From positions 1 to 64,000 of the forward strand of contig DIAS01000162.1 of NCBI GenBank assembly GCA_002415855.1: a DNA stretch of 64,000 nucleotides. The letters are read 5' to 3'. This DNA is from Bacteroidales bacterium UBA5072 (GTDB taxonomy: Bacteria; Bacteroidota; Bacteroidia; Bacteroidales; UBA10428). The notes under the pieces were generated by a model. That model did not search any database. It saw only the letters and a list, made by a program, of their open reading frames with translations, and was not told the DNA's origin. Below, piece by piece: positions 18,294 to 26,889 of the stretch; position 1 is the first letter of the stretch, and each line of letters begins with the position of its first letter. The translations under genes were made by a program, and so were the position numbers.

Positions 18294-19007
18294 ATGCACA
18301 TATTCTTCAGCCCCCATATCCACGACAACCAAGCCCTGCTTTCACCCGAAGAATCAGCGCATTGTATACGTGTGCTTCGTCTCAGGCGCGGAGACAAGAT
18401 CCGGCTCATTGACGGCCTGGGAGGCATGTACGATGCAACAATTACCATACCCGACGCCAAACAATGCGTTTTGAGCATTACGGGAATCGTTGCACATCAT
18501 AAAGCCAGAAGTTTTTCTCTGCACATTGCCATTGCACCCACAAAAAATATTGACCGTTTTGAATGGTTTATCGAAAAGGCAGTCGAGATTGGCGTAGATG
18601 TTATCACTCCCCTGCTCTGTCACCGTTCAGAGCGCCATGTACTAAAAACTGACAGGCTTCAGAAGATGATCATTGCCACCATGAAACAGGCCATGGTCCC
18701 TTATTTACCCGTACTTCACGAACTAACGGATTACAGCAGGTTTATTGAAAGTATTTCCGGGTCTCCTTACAACCGTTTTATTGCACACTGTGAGGAATCA
18801 GAGCGAAAAAAGCTATCGGAAGTTGTGGTCACGAGGACCCATGTTCTCCTGCTCATCGGACCGGAAGGTGATTTTACCCAGGGAGAGATCGACATGGCGC
18901 TCAGCCATGATTTCATACCCGTTTCACTGGGGACTAACCGGCTCCGTACAGAAACTGCGGGGATCATCGCCTGTCATACGGTGAACCTGCTTAATGAAAT
19001 GCAATAG
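18294..19007 (+). CDS. rsmE: 16S rRNA (uracil-1498-N3)-methyltransferase
   Basis: Methylates N3 of U1498 in 16S rRNA, using S-adenosylmethionine. 237 residues with the family's N-terminal PUA-like stretch (SPEESAHCIRVLRLRRGDKI) and a C-terminal SPOUT knot: LLIGPEGDFTQGEID, then SLGTNRLRTETAGI, which bind the cofactor. Length and both signatures are typical. It stands between kup and the sugar operon and has no evident tie to either. Confidence 0.95.
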   Translation: MHIFFSPHIHDNQALLSPEESAHCIRVLRLRRGDKIRLIDGLGGMYDATITIPDAKQCVLSITGIVAHHKARSFSLHIAIAPTKNIDRFEWFIEKAVEIGVDVITPLLCHRSERHVLKTDRLQKMIIATMKQAMVPYLPVLHELTDYSRFIESISGSPYNRFIAHCEESERKKLSEVVVTRTHVLLLIGPEGDFTQGEIDMALSHDFIPVSLGTNRLRTETAGIIACHTVNLLNEMQ

Positions 19008-19011
19008 GTGC

Positions 19012-19066
19012 AGGGGATCTCATTTGGCCAAAAACCATCGTCCATTTATCCAAGCAAATGACCCCT
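19012..19066 (+). terminator. Weak hairpin after rsmE
   Basis: AGGGG...TCATTTG (from 19012) pairs with CAAATGACCCCT (19055-19066), with a three-base bulge and a loop of about 29 nt. It is followed by an A-run rather than a T-run, so intrinsic termination is doubtful on this strand. Confidence 0.25.
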
Positions 19067-19107
19067 TGATAAAAAAAGGACTGCATTTCTTATAAAAAAA
19101 AACAACC

Positions 19108-19138
19108 TTTGCCACCATCATGCAGTATAATGACTTTG
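19108..19138 (+). promoter_or_regulatory. Promoter of the five-gene sugar operon
   Basis: TTTG at 19108-19111, an exact 19-nt spacer, then TGACTTTG at 19131-19138 (one mismatch to TAnnTTTG). The first gene starts about 65 nt after the expected transcription start. Confidence 0.6.
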
Positions 19139-19210
19139 CACCAAAGCGCCGAAATAATGCAGCAATGCACCAATGCTATACAAGAATAATCATCTAACTT
19201 CTGATAAATC

Positions 19211-20260
19211 ATGAAAATACTTATTGCAGGAAATTTAGGCTATATTGGCCCCAGTGTTACCAATCAACTCAGAAAGACATACCCCGATGCAGATCTGATC
19301 GGATTTGATATCGGTTATTTTGCCCATTGTTTGTCGAATGCAAGCTATTGTCCCGAAACTAAACTGGATATGCAGGTATTCGGCGATATCCGTAAATTTC
19401 CTGCCGCAATTCTTAAAGGAGTTGACGTCATCGTTGATCTGGCCGCCATCTCCAATGACCCCATGAGCTTCAGGTTCGAAGAAATGACGCTGGACATCAA
19501 TTACCGCTCGGCTGTAAAGCTGGCAAAACTGGCCAAGGACAACGGGGTGAAATCATTTGTTTATGCCTCTTCCTGCAGTATGTACGGACTGGCCGACGAT
19601 TCCGAGCGCAAGGAAGGCGACAAACTGAATCCCCTTACTGCCTATGCACGTTCGAAAGTTATGGCCGAAGAAGAACTGGAACCATTGGCCGACAATAATT
19701 TTACCATTACCTGCCACCGCTTTGCAACCGCCTGCGGATGGACAAACCGGCTTAGGCTCGATCTTGTATTAAACGATTTTGTAGCGGGCGCTCTGGTTAA
19801 CAGGGAAATTTCCATCCTGAGCGACGGTTCGCCATGGCGACCCATGATCAATACCAAGGACATGGCCCGTGCCATCGACTGGGGCGTTTCAAGGAAAGCC
19901 GCAAACGGTGGTAAGTTCCTGGCTGTCAATACCGGGAGCAACCAGTGGAACAACCGTATCCTGGCCCTTGCCGAGGCCATTGAGACTGTCATACCGGGAG
20001 TAAAAATATCGGTCAACCCCGATGCACCTCCTGATAAACGATCCTACAGGGCCAATTTTGACCTGTTCAAAAAACTGGCACCCGGTCACCAGCCACAGGA
20101 GGACCTGATCAGTACCGTTAAAGAAATCAAGGACAACCTGGTGGCCATGGGTTTCAACGATCCCAATTACCGTGAATCGATGTTTATCCGGTTAAAGGTT
20201 CTGGATTACCTGATGCAGAACGGACTGCTGAACAATAATCTTGAGTGGACACATAAATAA
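19211..20260 (+). CDS. NAD-dependent sugar epimerase/dehydratase (extended SDR)
   Basis: Cytosolic enzyme acting on a nucleotide-activated sugar; 349 residues. The N-terminal NAD site is GNLGYIG (residues 7-13, GxxGxxG form). The catalytic region has ASSCSMYG and the YARSK (YxxxK) pair. DLAAISNDP follows the fourth strand. It is first in an operon of five genes separated by 8-16 nt, all of nucleotide-sugar type. It does not look like the CDP-glucose 4,6-dehydratase RfbG (no GHTGFKG start), so its substrate is open: it could be a 4-epimerase, a 4-ketoreductase or a 4,6-dehydratase. Confidence 0.85.
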   Translation: MKILIAGNLGYIGPSVTNQLRKTYPDADLIGFDIGYFAHCLSNASYCPETKLDMQVFGDIRKFPAAILKGVDVIVDLAAISNDPMSFRFEEMTLDINYRSAVKLAKLAKDNGVKSFVYASSCSMYGLADDSERKEGDKLNPLTAYARSKVMAEEELEPLADNNFTITCHRFATACGWTNRLRLDLVLNDFVAGALVNREISILSDGSPWRPMINTKDMARAIDWGVSRKAANGGKFLAVNTGSNQWNNRILALAEAIETVIPGVKISVNPDAPPDKRSYRANFDLFKKLAPGHQPQEDLISTVKEIKDNLVAMGFNDPNYRESMFIRLKVLDYLMQNGLLNNNLEWTHK

Positions 20261-20269
20261 CACCTCCCC

Positions 20270-20812
20270 ATGATATTCACTGAAACCAAGCTCAAAGGCG
20301 CTTTTACAATCGAAATTAAGAAAATAGGTGACGATCGCGGTTTTTTCGGACGGTCCTGGTGCAAAAAAGAAATGGAAGAACATGGACTGGAAGGGTCAAT
20401 CGCCCAGATAAACACATCACTGAGCAAGTTTAAGGGAACACTCAGGGGACTTCATTTTCAGATTGCTCCCTATCAGGAGTGTAAAATGATCCGTTGTACC
20501 CGCGGTGCCATTTTTGATGTCATTGTCGATCTCCGTCCCGGTTCTGCAACATTTTTACAGTGGGTGGGCGAAGAACTTACTATGGATAACCACAAGGCAT
20601 TATACTCTCCAAAAGGATTTGCACAGGGATTTATTACCATGACAGCGGATGCCGAAATCACTTATTTCACCACTGATTTCTACGCACCCGGCATGGACCG
20701 GGGTGTCCGATGGAACGATCCGCAGATCGGCATTCAATGGCCACTGCAACCGGCAATCATTTCGGATAAGGACCAGACATGGCCCGATTTCACATTAGAC
20801 ATACTTAAATAA
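20270..20812 (+). CDS. RmlC-like dTDP-4-dehydrorhamnose 3,5-epimerase family protein
   Basis: 180-residue cupin enzyme expected to epimerise a 4-keto-6-deoxy nucleotide sugar at C3, C5 or both. Family landmarks are DDRGFFGRSW, the catalytic His in GTLRGLHFQ, MIRCTRGAIFDVIVDLRPG, and the C-terminal DRGVRWNDPQIGIQWP. The substrate base cannot be told from sequence: the neighbouring nucleotidyltransferase resembles a CTP-dependent enzyme, so a CDP-sugar 3- or 5-epimerase is possible. It lies 9 nt after the SDR gene and 8 nt before the methyltransferase gene. Confidence 0.88.
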   Translation: MIFTETKLKGAFTIEIKKIGDDRGFFGRSWCKKEMEEHGLEGSIAQINTSLSKFKGTLRGLHFQIAPYQECKMIRCTRGAIFDVIVDLRPGSATFLQWVGEELTMDNHKALYSPKGFAQGFITMTADAEITYFTTDFYAPGMDRGVRWNDPQIGIQWPLQPAIISDKDQTWPDFTLDILK

Positions 20813-20820
20813 GAACACGC

Positions 20821-21990
20821 ATGTTACATACCCATTGCCCGAATTGCGGCGGTAATCAGATCGAAGGATTCTTTGAAATCAAAAACGCGCCCATTTTCAG
20901 CCTGGTGACCGTGAAATCAAAGGAAGAAGCGTTGAATGTACCCAGAAAGGACATTGAACTGGGCTTTTGTAATACCTGTGGTTTTATCTTCAACCGGCTT
21001 TTTGATACCAGCATTGATTATTTTACACTGGGTTATGAAGATCAGCAGGGTTTTTCCGCCACGTTCATGAATTACCTCAGAAAGATCTCCGAAAACCTGA
21101 TCCAGAAATATGACCTGAAAGGCAAAACGCTTATGGAGATAGGCTGCGGAAAAGGTGATTTCATCAACCTGCTTACAGAACTCAGCGCAGGAAAAGGTAT
21201 CGGCATAGATCCCGCATATCAGGACGGCCGACAGACCAATCCCAACCTGACCTTTTACAAGGAATTCTACAAGCTTGATCATGGGAAACTGCCGGCTGAT
21301 TTCATCTGCTGTCGTCACACACTGGAACATATTCATGGGACGAAGGCTTTCCTGCAGTTAATCAGGGATTCCTTGGGAAATGATACAAACAAGGTGATCT
21401 TCTTCGAGATCCCCCAGATTACAAGGATCCTGGAAGTTCAGGCTTTCTGGGATATCTATTACGAGCACTGTTCCTACTTCAGTGCCGGCTCACTGGCCCG
21501 CCTGTTCAGGAGTACCGGATATGAGATCCAGGATCTCCACCTCGATTACAACGATCAATACCTGCTGATTGAGGCCATGCCTGTAAATACGCTTTCTTCA
21601 AAAGCTTTCTCCATTGAGGAGGGCATTGGGGAACAGAAGAAACGGGTGGACAATTTCAGGGTAAAAATCAGGGAACAGCTCGACGATTGGAGAATGAAAC
21701 TGTCCGCATTAAAAACCAAGGGCCAAAAGACAGTGGTATGGGGAGGCGGATCGAAATCCGTAGGTTTCCTCACCAATTTTGCAGACCTGGAGTTGATCGA
21801 ATATGTAGTGGATATCAATCCGCACATGGAAAACAATTTCATTCCCGGTATCGGCAAAAAATATGTACAACCAAAATTCCTGAAGGATTACAAGCCGGAA
21901 GCCGTGATTATCATGAACGGTATTTATAAGGATGAGATCACGAAAACCCTTCACGAAATGGATGTTTTTCCCGAAATTTATGCATTGTAA
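20821..21990 (+). CDS. Sugar C-methyltransferase with zinc-binding N-domain
   Basis: 389 residues in the three-part layout of deoxysugar C-methyltransferases (TylCIII/NovU type). The N-terminal zinc-binding domain has CPNC near residue 7 and CNTC near residue 50. The central SAM-binding Rossmann domain carries LMEIGCGKGDFI. The C-terminal domain carries VVWGGGSKSVGFLTNF and ends in a second Rossmann-like half. Such enzymes add a methyl carbon to a 4-keto sugar, usually at C3 after RmlC-type epimerisation, which fits the gene just upstream. This predicts a branched-chain sugar in the surface glycan. Confidence 0.85.
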   Translation: MLHTHCPNCGGNQIEGFFEIKNAPIFSLVTVKSKEEALNVPRKDIELGFCNTCGFIFNRLFDTSIDYFTLGYEDQQGFSATFMNYLRKISENLIQKYDLKGKTLMEIGCGKGDFINLLTELSAGKGIGIDPAYQDGRQTNPNLTFYKEFYKLDHGKLPADFICCRHTLEHIHGTKAFLQLIRDSLGNDTNKVIFFEIPQITRILEVQAFWDIYYEHCSYFSAGSLARLFRSTGYEIQDLHLDYNDQYLLIEAMPVNTLSSKAFSIEEGIGEQKKRVDNFRVKIREQLDDWRMKLSALKTKGQKTVVWGGGSKSVGFLTNFADLELIEYVVDINPHMENNFIPGIGKKYVQPKFLKDYKPEAVIIMNGIYKDEITKTLHEMDVFPEIYAL

Positions 21991-22002
21991 AATATTGAAT
22001 CG

Positions 22003-22794
22003 ATGAAAGTTGTTCTTTTTTGCGGTGGTTTGGGAATGCGACTCAGGGAGTATTCCGATCAAATACCTAAACCCATGGTTCCCATCGGGTATCGTCCGAT
22101 CATCTGGAACATCATGAAATATTATGCCCATTTCGGACACAAGGACTTCATACTCTGCCTGGGGCATAAGGCCGACATGATCAAGAACTACTTTGTAAAT
22201 TACGATGAAACCATTTCTAATGACTTCGTATTTACACAGGGAGGCAAGAATATTGAGCTGCTGAACACGGATATCGACGACTGGAGAATAACCTTCGTGG
22301 ATACCGGCATCAACTCAAACATCGGGATGAGACTTATGGCAGTGAAGGACCATCTGAAGAATGAGGAAATGTTCCTGGCCAATTACAGTGACGGACTGAC
22401 CGACCTTGCCTTGCCGGCAATGATCGACTGGTTTGCAGGGCAGATTGATAAAACGGCAGCTTTCATGGCGTATCAGCCGACACAAAGCTTTCATGTTGTG
22501 CAGCGACAGGAGGACGGTCTGGTGAAAAGCATCAACCATATCGGCAGCTCCGGTTTGTACATCAATACCGGTTATTTCATCCTTCGCCCGGATATCTTCA
22601 ATTACATGGAATGGGGTGATGAGCTGGTTAATCAGCCATTTCAGCGACTGATCAAGGAGAACCGGCTGGTGTCGTGGGAGCACAAAGGCTTCTGGGCCAG
22701 CATGGATACTTACAAAGACAAACAGACCCTGGATGAAGCCTATGCCAAAGGCAAAGCACCCTGGGAAGTATGGCGTGAAAACGGCAGACACTAA
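22003..22794 (+). CDS. rfbF: RfbF-like sugar-1-phosphate nucleotidyltransferase
   Basis: 263 residues, close in length and layout to glucose-1-phosphate cytidylyltransferase. It starts KVVLFCGGLGMRLREYSDQ, with the nucleotide-binding GGxGxRL motif, followed by PKPMVPIGYRPIIWNIMKYY and the sugar-binding region ending in HKGFWASMDTYKDKQTLDE. It would make an activated sugar (CDP-glucose in the RfbF group) for the operon. No RfbG dehydratase gene is visible, so the cytidylyl assignment and symbol are probable rather than certain. 12 nt after the methyltransferase, 16 nt before the PIG-L gene. Confidence 0.78.
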   Translation: MKVVLFCGGLGMRLREYSDQIPKPMVPIGYRPIIWNIMKYYAHFGHKDFILCLGHKADMIKNYFVNYDETISNDFVFTQGGKNIELLNTDIDDWRITFVDTGINSNIGMRLMAVKDHLKNEEMFLANYSDGLTDLALPAMIDWFAGQIDKTAAFMAYQPTQSFHVVQRQEDGLVKSINHIGSSGLYINTGYFILRPDIFNYMEWGDELVNQPFQRLIKENRLVSWEHKGFWASMDTYKDKQTLDEAYAKGKAPWEVWRENGRH

Positions 22795-22810
22795 AAAACC
22801 TTAATATTTT

Positions 22811-23452
22811 ATGCTGGGCTTTTTACTGGACAACAGGAAACCGATCAACGTGCTGTGCCTTGGGGCACACTGCGATGATATTGAGATTGGTGCCGGCGGC
22901 ACGCTGTTGAAATTATTTGACAACTACCAGGTTAACGCAGTAAAATGGGTGGTATTTGCTTCCACGGAGGTTCGTAAACGCGAAGCTACCGCAAGTGCCG
23001 AGAGGTTTCTGGGTAAAGCCGGAAAATCTGAAATTGTCATCAATTCTTACCGGGATGGTTTTCTGCCCTTTCTTGCCGCAGAAGTAAAGGACTTTTTCGA
23101 GTCGGTAAAAAAGGAATTCCAGCCCGATCTTATTTTCACGCATTACCGTGATGACAGGCACCAGGACCACCGGCTGGTCAGTGACCTGACCTGGAACACC
23201 TGGCGGAATCACCTGATCCTCGAATATGAAATACCTAAATATGACGGTGACCTGGGAATACCCAATTTCTATGTTCCGTTAGAAGAGCAGTATATTAACA
23301 GGAGAAACACCATCATCATCGAATCTTTTGAATCGCAGCGGGAAAAGCACTGGTTTGACGATGCCACGTTCAAGGCACTCCCGCGTTTGAGAGGCATGGA
23401 ATCGACCACGATGTTTGCCGAGGCATTTTATGCCCGGAAGATTATCTTTTAG
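22811..23452 (+). CDS. PIG-L family N-deacetylase
   Basis: 213 residues of the LmbE/PIG-L fold, zinc-dependent enzymes that remove N-acetyl groups from GlcNAc-type substrates. The zinc motif AHCDDIEIGAGG is at residues about 18-29, and HYRDDRHQDHR carries the second metal-binding histidines. It is last in the sugar operon and is followed by a strong terminator. A plausible role is de-N-acetylation of an amino sugar in the glycan; the substrate is inferred from context only. Confidence 0.87.
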   Translation: MLGFLLDNRKPINVLCLGAHCDDIEIGAGGTLLKLFDNYQVNAVKWVVFASTEVRKREATASAERFLGKAGKSEIVINSYRDGFLPFLAAEVKDFFESVKKEFQPDLIFTHYRDDRHQDHRLVSDLTWNTWRNHLILEYEIPKYDGDLGIPNFYVPLEEQYINRRNTIIIESFESQREKHWFDDATFKALPRLRGMESTTMFAEAFYARKIIF

Positions 23453-23472
23453 TTCCTACCATACAAAATAAC

Positions 23473-23505
23473 AAAAAACCGGATCTGTATAAGATCCGGT
23501 TTTTT
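23473..23505. terminator. Bidirectional terminator between convergent genes
   Basis: Perfect 14-bp stem (23473-23486 / 23492-23505) with a 5-nt loop. The core is CCGGATCT/AGATCCGG, flanked by six A and six T, so it can end transcription from both the PIG-L gene (plus) and the methyltransferase gene (minus). Confidence 0.9.
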
Positions 23506-23522
23506 GCTGATAAGCATTATTT

Positions 23523-24287
23523 CTAAAAGGGTTTCTTAAAATATACGGCAGATTGTGTATCAACTTCGGTCCCCTGCTCATAGCAGTCTACCACAAAACC
23601 GGCATCGGTAAACATCTTTAAAAAGTAATTCTTTTCAAACCTAACAATTTGTCTGGGATAGGTGCATTTCATTACATAGCCTTCTGGATTCTCGGTCATA
23701 TCCGGAACATTTTCCTCGATGAAATCTGTCAGGAACAAGGTTCCTCCCGGTTTGAGCAAACGGAAATATTCCCTGGCAAAAATCCGGATCTCCCAGTCAA
23801 CGCTGTTCGGAAGCACGGATTGGAGATACAGGATGTCGAACGTGCCGGCTTCGAAATCGAGCCTGAAATTATCGTCCAGCCTGAGCGATCCGTTCGGATT
23901 GAATAAGATGTGCCACAGATCGATGTAATGAAATTCGCAGAAATCATGTTTGCTGGCAATATACTTGTTGCACCAGTTTACATTTAAGATATTGGCATCC
24001 ACGCCGACATATCTTTTTATCCTGCCTACTTTTTCAATCAGTCCGATCACCGACCGTCCCGATGAACAGCCAATTTCGAGCAGCACGGTATCCTTGTTCA
24101 CTTTAAGCCGGTTGGCAAACTTGTCGCCTTCACGCAACGATGAATCGAGATAGAACTGGTCATCCAAAAACTTATCCCCCATGAGCCGCATCCCAAGGGG
24201 AGGCAAAATAATGCCTTTGTACTTGCGGTAGTCTAGTTTTAGTGTCCGTTTGATCTTTCCAATAATTCTTCTGAACAGGTCTTTCAT
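23523..24287 (-). CDS. SAM-dependent methyltransferase, paralogue A
   Basis: 254 residues, class I methyltransferase fold. SAM motif LLEIGCSSGRSVIGL (about residues 69-83), acidic post-II residue in YVGVDANI, GTFDILYLQSVL and a motif near RLLKPGGTLFLTDF. It closely resembles the protein at 33307-34068 over its whole length (shared LPP start, DVPDM/ENPE and YPRQIVR.EKN.F blocks). The acceptor is unknown; within this locus a sugar O-methyltransferase or a methylation step in glycan assembly is the best inference. Its coding strand opposes the operon beside it, with a shared terminator. Confidence 0.8.
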   Translation of the reverse strand: MKDLFRRIIGKIKRTLKLDYRKYKGIILPPLGMRLMGDKFLDDQFYLDSSLREGDKFANRLKVNKDTVLLEIGCSSGRSVIGLIEKVGRIKRYVGVDANILNVNWCNKYIASKHDFCEFHYIDLWHILFNPNGSLRLDDNFRLDFEAGTFDILYLQSVLPNSVDWEIRIFAREYFRLLKPGGTLFLTDFIEENVPDMTENPEGYVMKCTYPRQIVRFEKNYFLKMFTDAGFVVDCYEQGTEVDTQSAVYFKKPF

Positions 24288-24384
24288 TGCATTATTCGTT
24301 TAGGCATCAAATATAAATACTTTTTTAATCGGTGATTTGCCGGACATGGAGTTTATCAACTGTTTTACCGTTGATTACGGGGTG

Positions 24385-24394
24385 TTGGTCAAAT
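24385..24394 (+). promoter_or_regulatory. Single TTGGTCAAAT site
   Basis: Exact copy of the 10-nt motif that occurs twice in the phased array at 54552-54582, here about 98 nt upstream of the start of methyltransferase A. It could be a binding site of the same regulator; a lone 10-mer is weak evidence. Confidence 0.3.
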
Positions 24395-24418
24395 CACCCG
24401 TAAAAATGACGGTAAATG

Positions 24419-26695
24419 CTATTGTTTGATAACCTTGCAGGAGATTTCCTTTCCATCAGCATCAATAGCCTTCAGAATATACAGTCCGGCAGGAACGTCC
24501 TCCATCTCCAATGCAGATTTGCTGGACACCAGTATTTTATGAATGACTGCAGCACCACTGCCGTTCAGAATCTTTAAGTCGACTGGTAAGGTAATGTCCC
24601 TGGTGATATCCAGGTAAAGAACATGATCAAAGGGACTGGGATAAACCAGCAATGACCCGACCGGTCGCTCGATACCGGGACCTGATGATGTCAGTACTTT
24701 ATAATACGTTTTAAATACATCCGAGGCAAAATTACCCGGGCTCACTGCATTGGCAACTACCTTGACCGTCACATCGCCGGTGGCAACAGGATCAATTTTA
24801 ATATTCAAACCGCCAGTATGTGTTACCGTAGCATTGGTGACCTCGATATCATCTGCTGCAAAGCCGGTAACTGACTGATGAAAATCAATCGCAGCCGTGA
24901 AACCGGCATTTACGGTATCCGTTGCGGCAGTTGTCAAAACGGGCCTTTGGTCGACAGACAGAAGGAAAACACTGCTGGCAAAAGAAGAAGGCGTGTATTT
25001 AACCCGGAAATACAAATCAGTGCCCGGTACAAGTCCGAGTGTGCTGCCTGATCCGACATTCGGAGCGGACATGTCAGCTGAAGCAGAATATTCTACCGTT
25101 ACCGGAATACTCTCGGCAGTGTGTTCAATGGAATAGTTCACGGTATAAGCCGGGGTTGCAGGACGAACAGGAATAACCAGTGTCTGAACAGCCGAAACAA
25201 ATTGCGACGAAGTTGCCTTTTTCCTGAAATACAAGGTTGATCCCGGAGTAAGGGGAATGGTGCTTCCGGTTCCGGAAACAGCCGAGGTCATGCCTGCATT
25301 ATTGGCATATTCACAATCCGTTGGAACGGCCGTTGCTGTGGATTCAGTCTGGTAATTTATTGTGAAAGCTGGCGTAGAGGGTCTGGCCGGGACCGTAAGA
25401 TGTTGTGTAAGGGAGGCAAAAGAGCTTGCGGTTTCCTTTACCCAGAAGTAAAGATCCTGTCCGGGCGTTAAGGTGACCGGGGCACCTGTTCCGTTGACCG
25501 GAGAGGTGTAGGAGGGTGAGGTGGAGTAAGCAACCGTGGTACTTACGTTTTCATTGGTTCTTTCATTGACATAATTAATGGTATAGGCTGGCGTGACTGC
25601 TGTTCTTGCGGGAACAACAAGATGTTGTATGTTGGATGCAAGATAGCAATCACCACTGGCTTTGGTACGGAAATAGACATCTGTTCCGGGAGTCAGATAC
25701 AAATAACTACCGGTTCCGCTGACAGCGCCCGACATGTTGGAACTGTAAGAATATTCATCCGTGGCGGGAACGGCTTTATCTGTCCTCTCGTAGGAATAAT
25801 TGATACCATAGGTGGGTGTCGGCAGTTGGGTGGGGGTACAGCCGACTCCGACGGTTACGGCCAAACTCCTTGCTGTGCTTGCACCACATCCGTTGTTTGC
25901 TGTAACGTAAATCGTTCCGCTGTTACTGCCAACTGTCGTTGTTATTGATGAGGTAGTTGAGGTTCCGGTCCAGCCTGAAGGCAGGGTCCAGGTATACGAT
26001 GTGGCTCCCGAAACAGCTGATATGCTGTATGTTTCTGACGCCCCTTGGGTGGGATTGGCATTTCCGGAGATGGCCCCGGGTTGTGCAGGAGTACTGCAGC
26101 CGCCGAGATAGTTGCTCCAGCCTGAGAAGTTATGACCTGAGGCAACTGCTACAACCACAACGCGAAGCACCAGGGGAAAGTACAAGGCCTGATTTGCCCA
26201 TTCCTCCGGATTATCGGTACAAAAGGGTCCATTTCCCATGTTGTGCCCGTTTACCCACAAGGGAATCCCGTACCGCCATAATTTTGACAGGTCGGTCCAG
26301 TCGATCCCTCCATTCCAGGCTGGCAGGACAGGACTACTGAACTGGGCTGATGAACCGGGCCCTGCAAGAACGCTGCTTCTGTATCCGCAACTTTCCTGCC
26401 ATGTGGTACCGTCGGTACTACGGTCCGCCCATATGCAGAAATTCAATTGAAAAGGGGCACTGGAAGGCTGGTTAATGATCTCAAAATAATAATAAAACAG
26501 CCCGTTCTGATAGTCGTATGGATAGGTCCAGTTCATGGTAGGTGCATTTCCATGATCGTACCAGTAGCTGTAACCGCCACAGACGTCATCATCCGCATGC
26601 CAGGTATACGTTTTGTCGTGTAACAGGAATTCCTGTGACAAGATTGCCGGCATACCCGACAGGCAGATCAAAATGATGAACAGTATTTTTTTCAT
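24419..26695 (-). CDS. T9SS-secreted modular protein, array family member 1
   Basis: 758 residues from ATG 26695; the frame continues upstream, but this start gives the signal peptide KKILFIILICLSGMPAILSQ. Residues about 20-215 are a divergent copy of the shared N-terminal domain (NWTYPYDYQNGLFYYYFEI, GGIDWTDL, VVVVAVASGHNFSGW). Then come a PKD/Ig-like domain (TPAQPGAISGNANPTQG...), four modules of about 72 residues (pattern xxINYxxERT...EYS...GTG...LTPGxDxYFRxKA...VPxRP), an Ig-like domain (FAADDIEVTNATV) and a T9SS tail (VYPSPFDHVLYLD...). Function unknown; probably a cell-surface or matrix protein. It is the only member on the minus strand and the only one with the PKD-like domain. Confidence 0.82.
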   Translation of the reverse strand: MKKILFIILICLSGMPAILSQEFLLHDKTYTWHADDDVCGGYSYWYDHGNAPTMNWTYPYDYQNGLFYYYFEIINQPSSAPFQLNFCIWADRSTDGTTWQESCGYRSSVLAGPGSSAQFSSPVLPAWNGGIDWTDLSKLWRYGIPLWVNGHNMGNGPFCTDNPEEWANQALYFPLVLRVVVVAVASGHNFSGWSNYLGGCSTPAQPGAISGNANPTQGASETYSISAVSGATSYTWTLPSGWTGTSTTSSITTTVGSNSGTIYVTANNGCGASTARSLAVTVGVGCTPTQLPTPTYGINYSYERTDKAVPATDEYSYSSNMSGAVSGTGSYLYLTPGTDVYFRTKASGDCYLASNIQHLVVPARTAVTPAYTINYVNERTNENVSTTVAYSTSPSYTSPVNGTGAPVTLTPGQDLYFWVKETASSFASLTQHLTVPARPSTPAFTINYQTESTATAVPTDCEYANNAGMTSAVSGTGSTIPLTPGSTLYFRKKATSSQFVSAVQTLVIPVRPATPAYTVNYSIEHTAESIPVTVEYSASADMSAPNVGSGSTLGLVPGTDLYFRVKYTPSSFASSVFLLSVDQRPVLTTAATDTVNAGFTAAIDFHQSVTGFAADDIEVTNATVTHTGGLNIKIDPVATGDVTVKVVANAVSPGNFASDVFKTYYKVLTSSGPGIERPVGSLLVYPSPFDHVLYLDITRDITLPVDLKILNGSGAAVIHKILVSSKSALEMEDVPAGLYILKAIDADGKEISCKVIKQ

Positions 26696-26801
26696 GGCCG
26701 GAGGAGTTTTGGGTGGAATAATTGTATCAAAATAACGACTTTTTAGGATAAAGAAAAAAAAACCTGTAGCATAAATACCCTGATTTTGACCCTGAATCCG
26801 G

Positions 26802-26809
26802 TACATTTG
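26802..26809 (+). promoter_or_regulatory. -7 box of the glycosyltransferase at 26890
   Basis: TACATTTG, exact match to TAnnTTTG, about 80 nt before the ATG. An upstream TTTG at 26785 is too close (13-nt spacer) to be a normal -33 box. Confidence 0.4.
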
Positions 26810-26889
26810 TCAAAATTGTGGGATATTCCTGAAGCAGGCGTTTTTTAAAAAAGTAGATTTGCTGAATATTCCAAAAGCATATCTGAATT

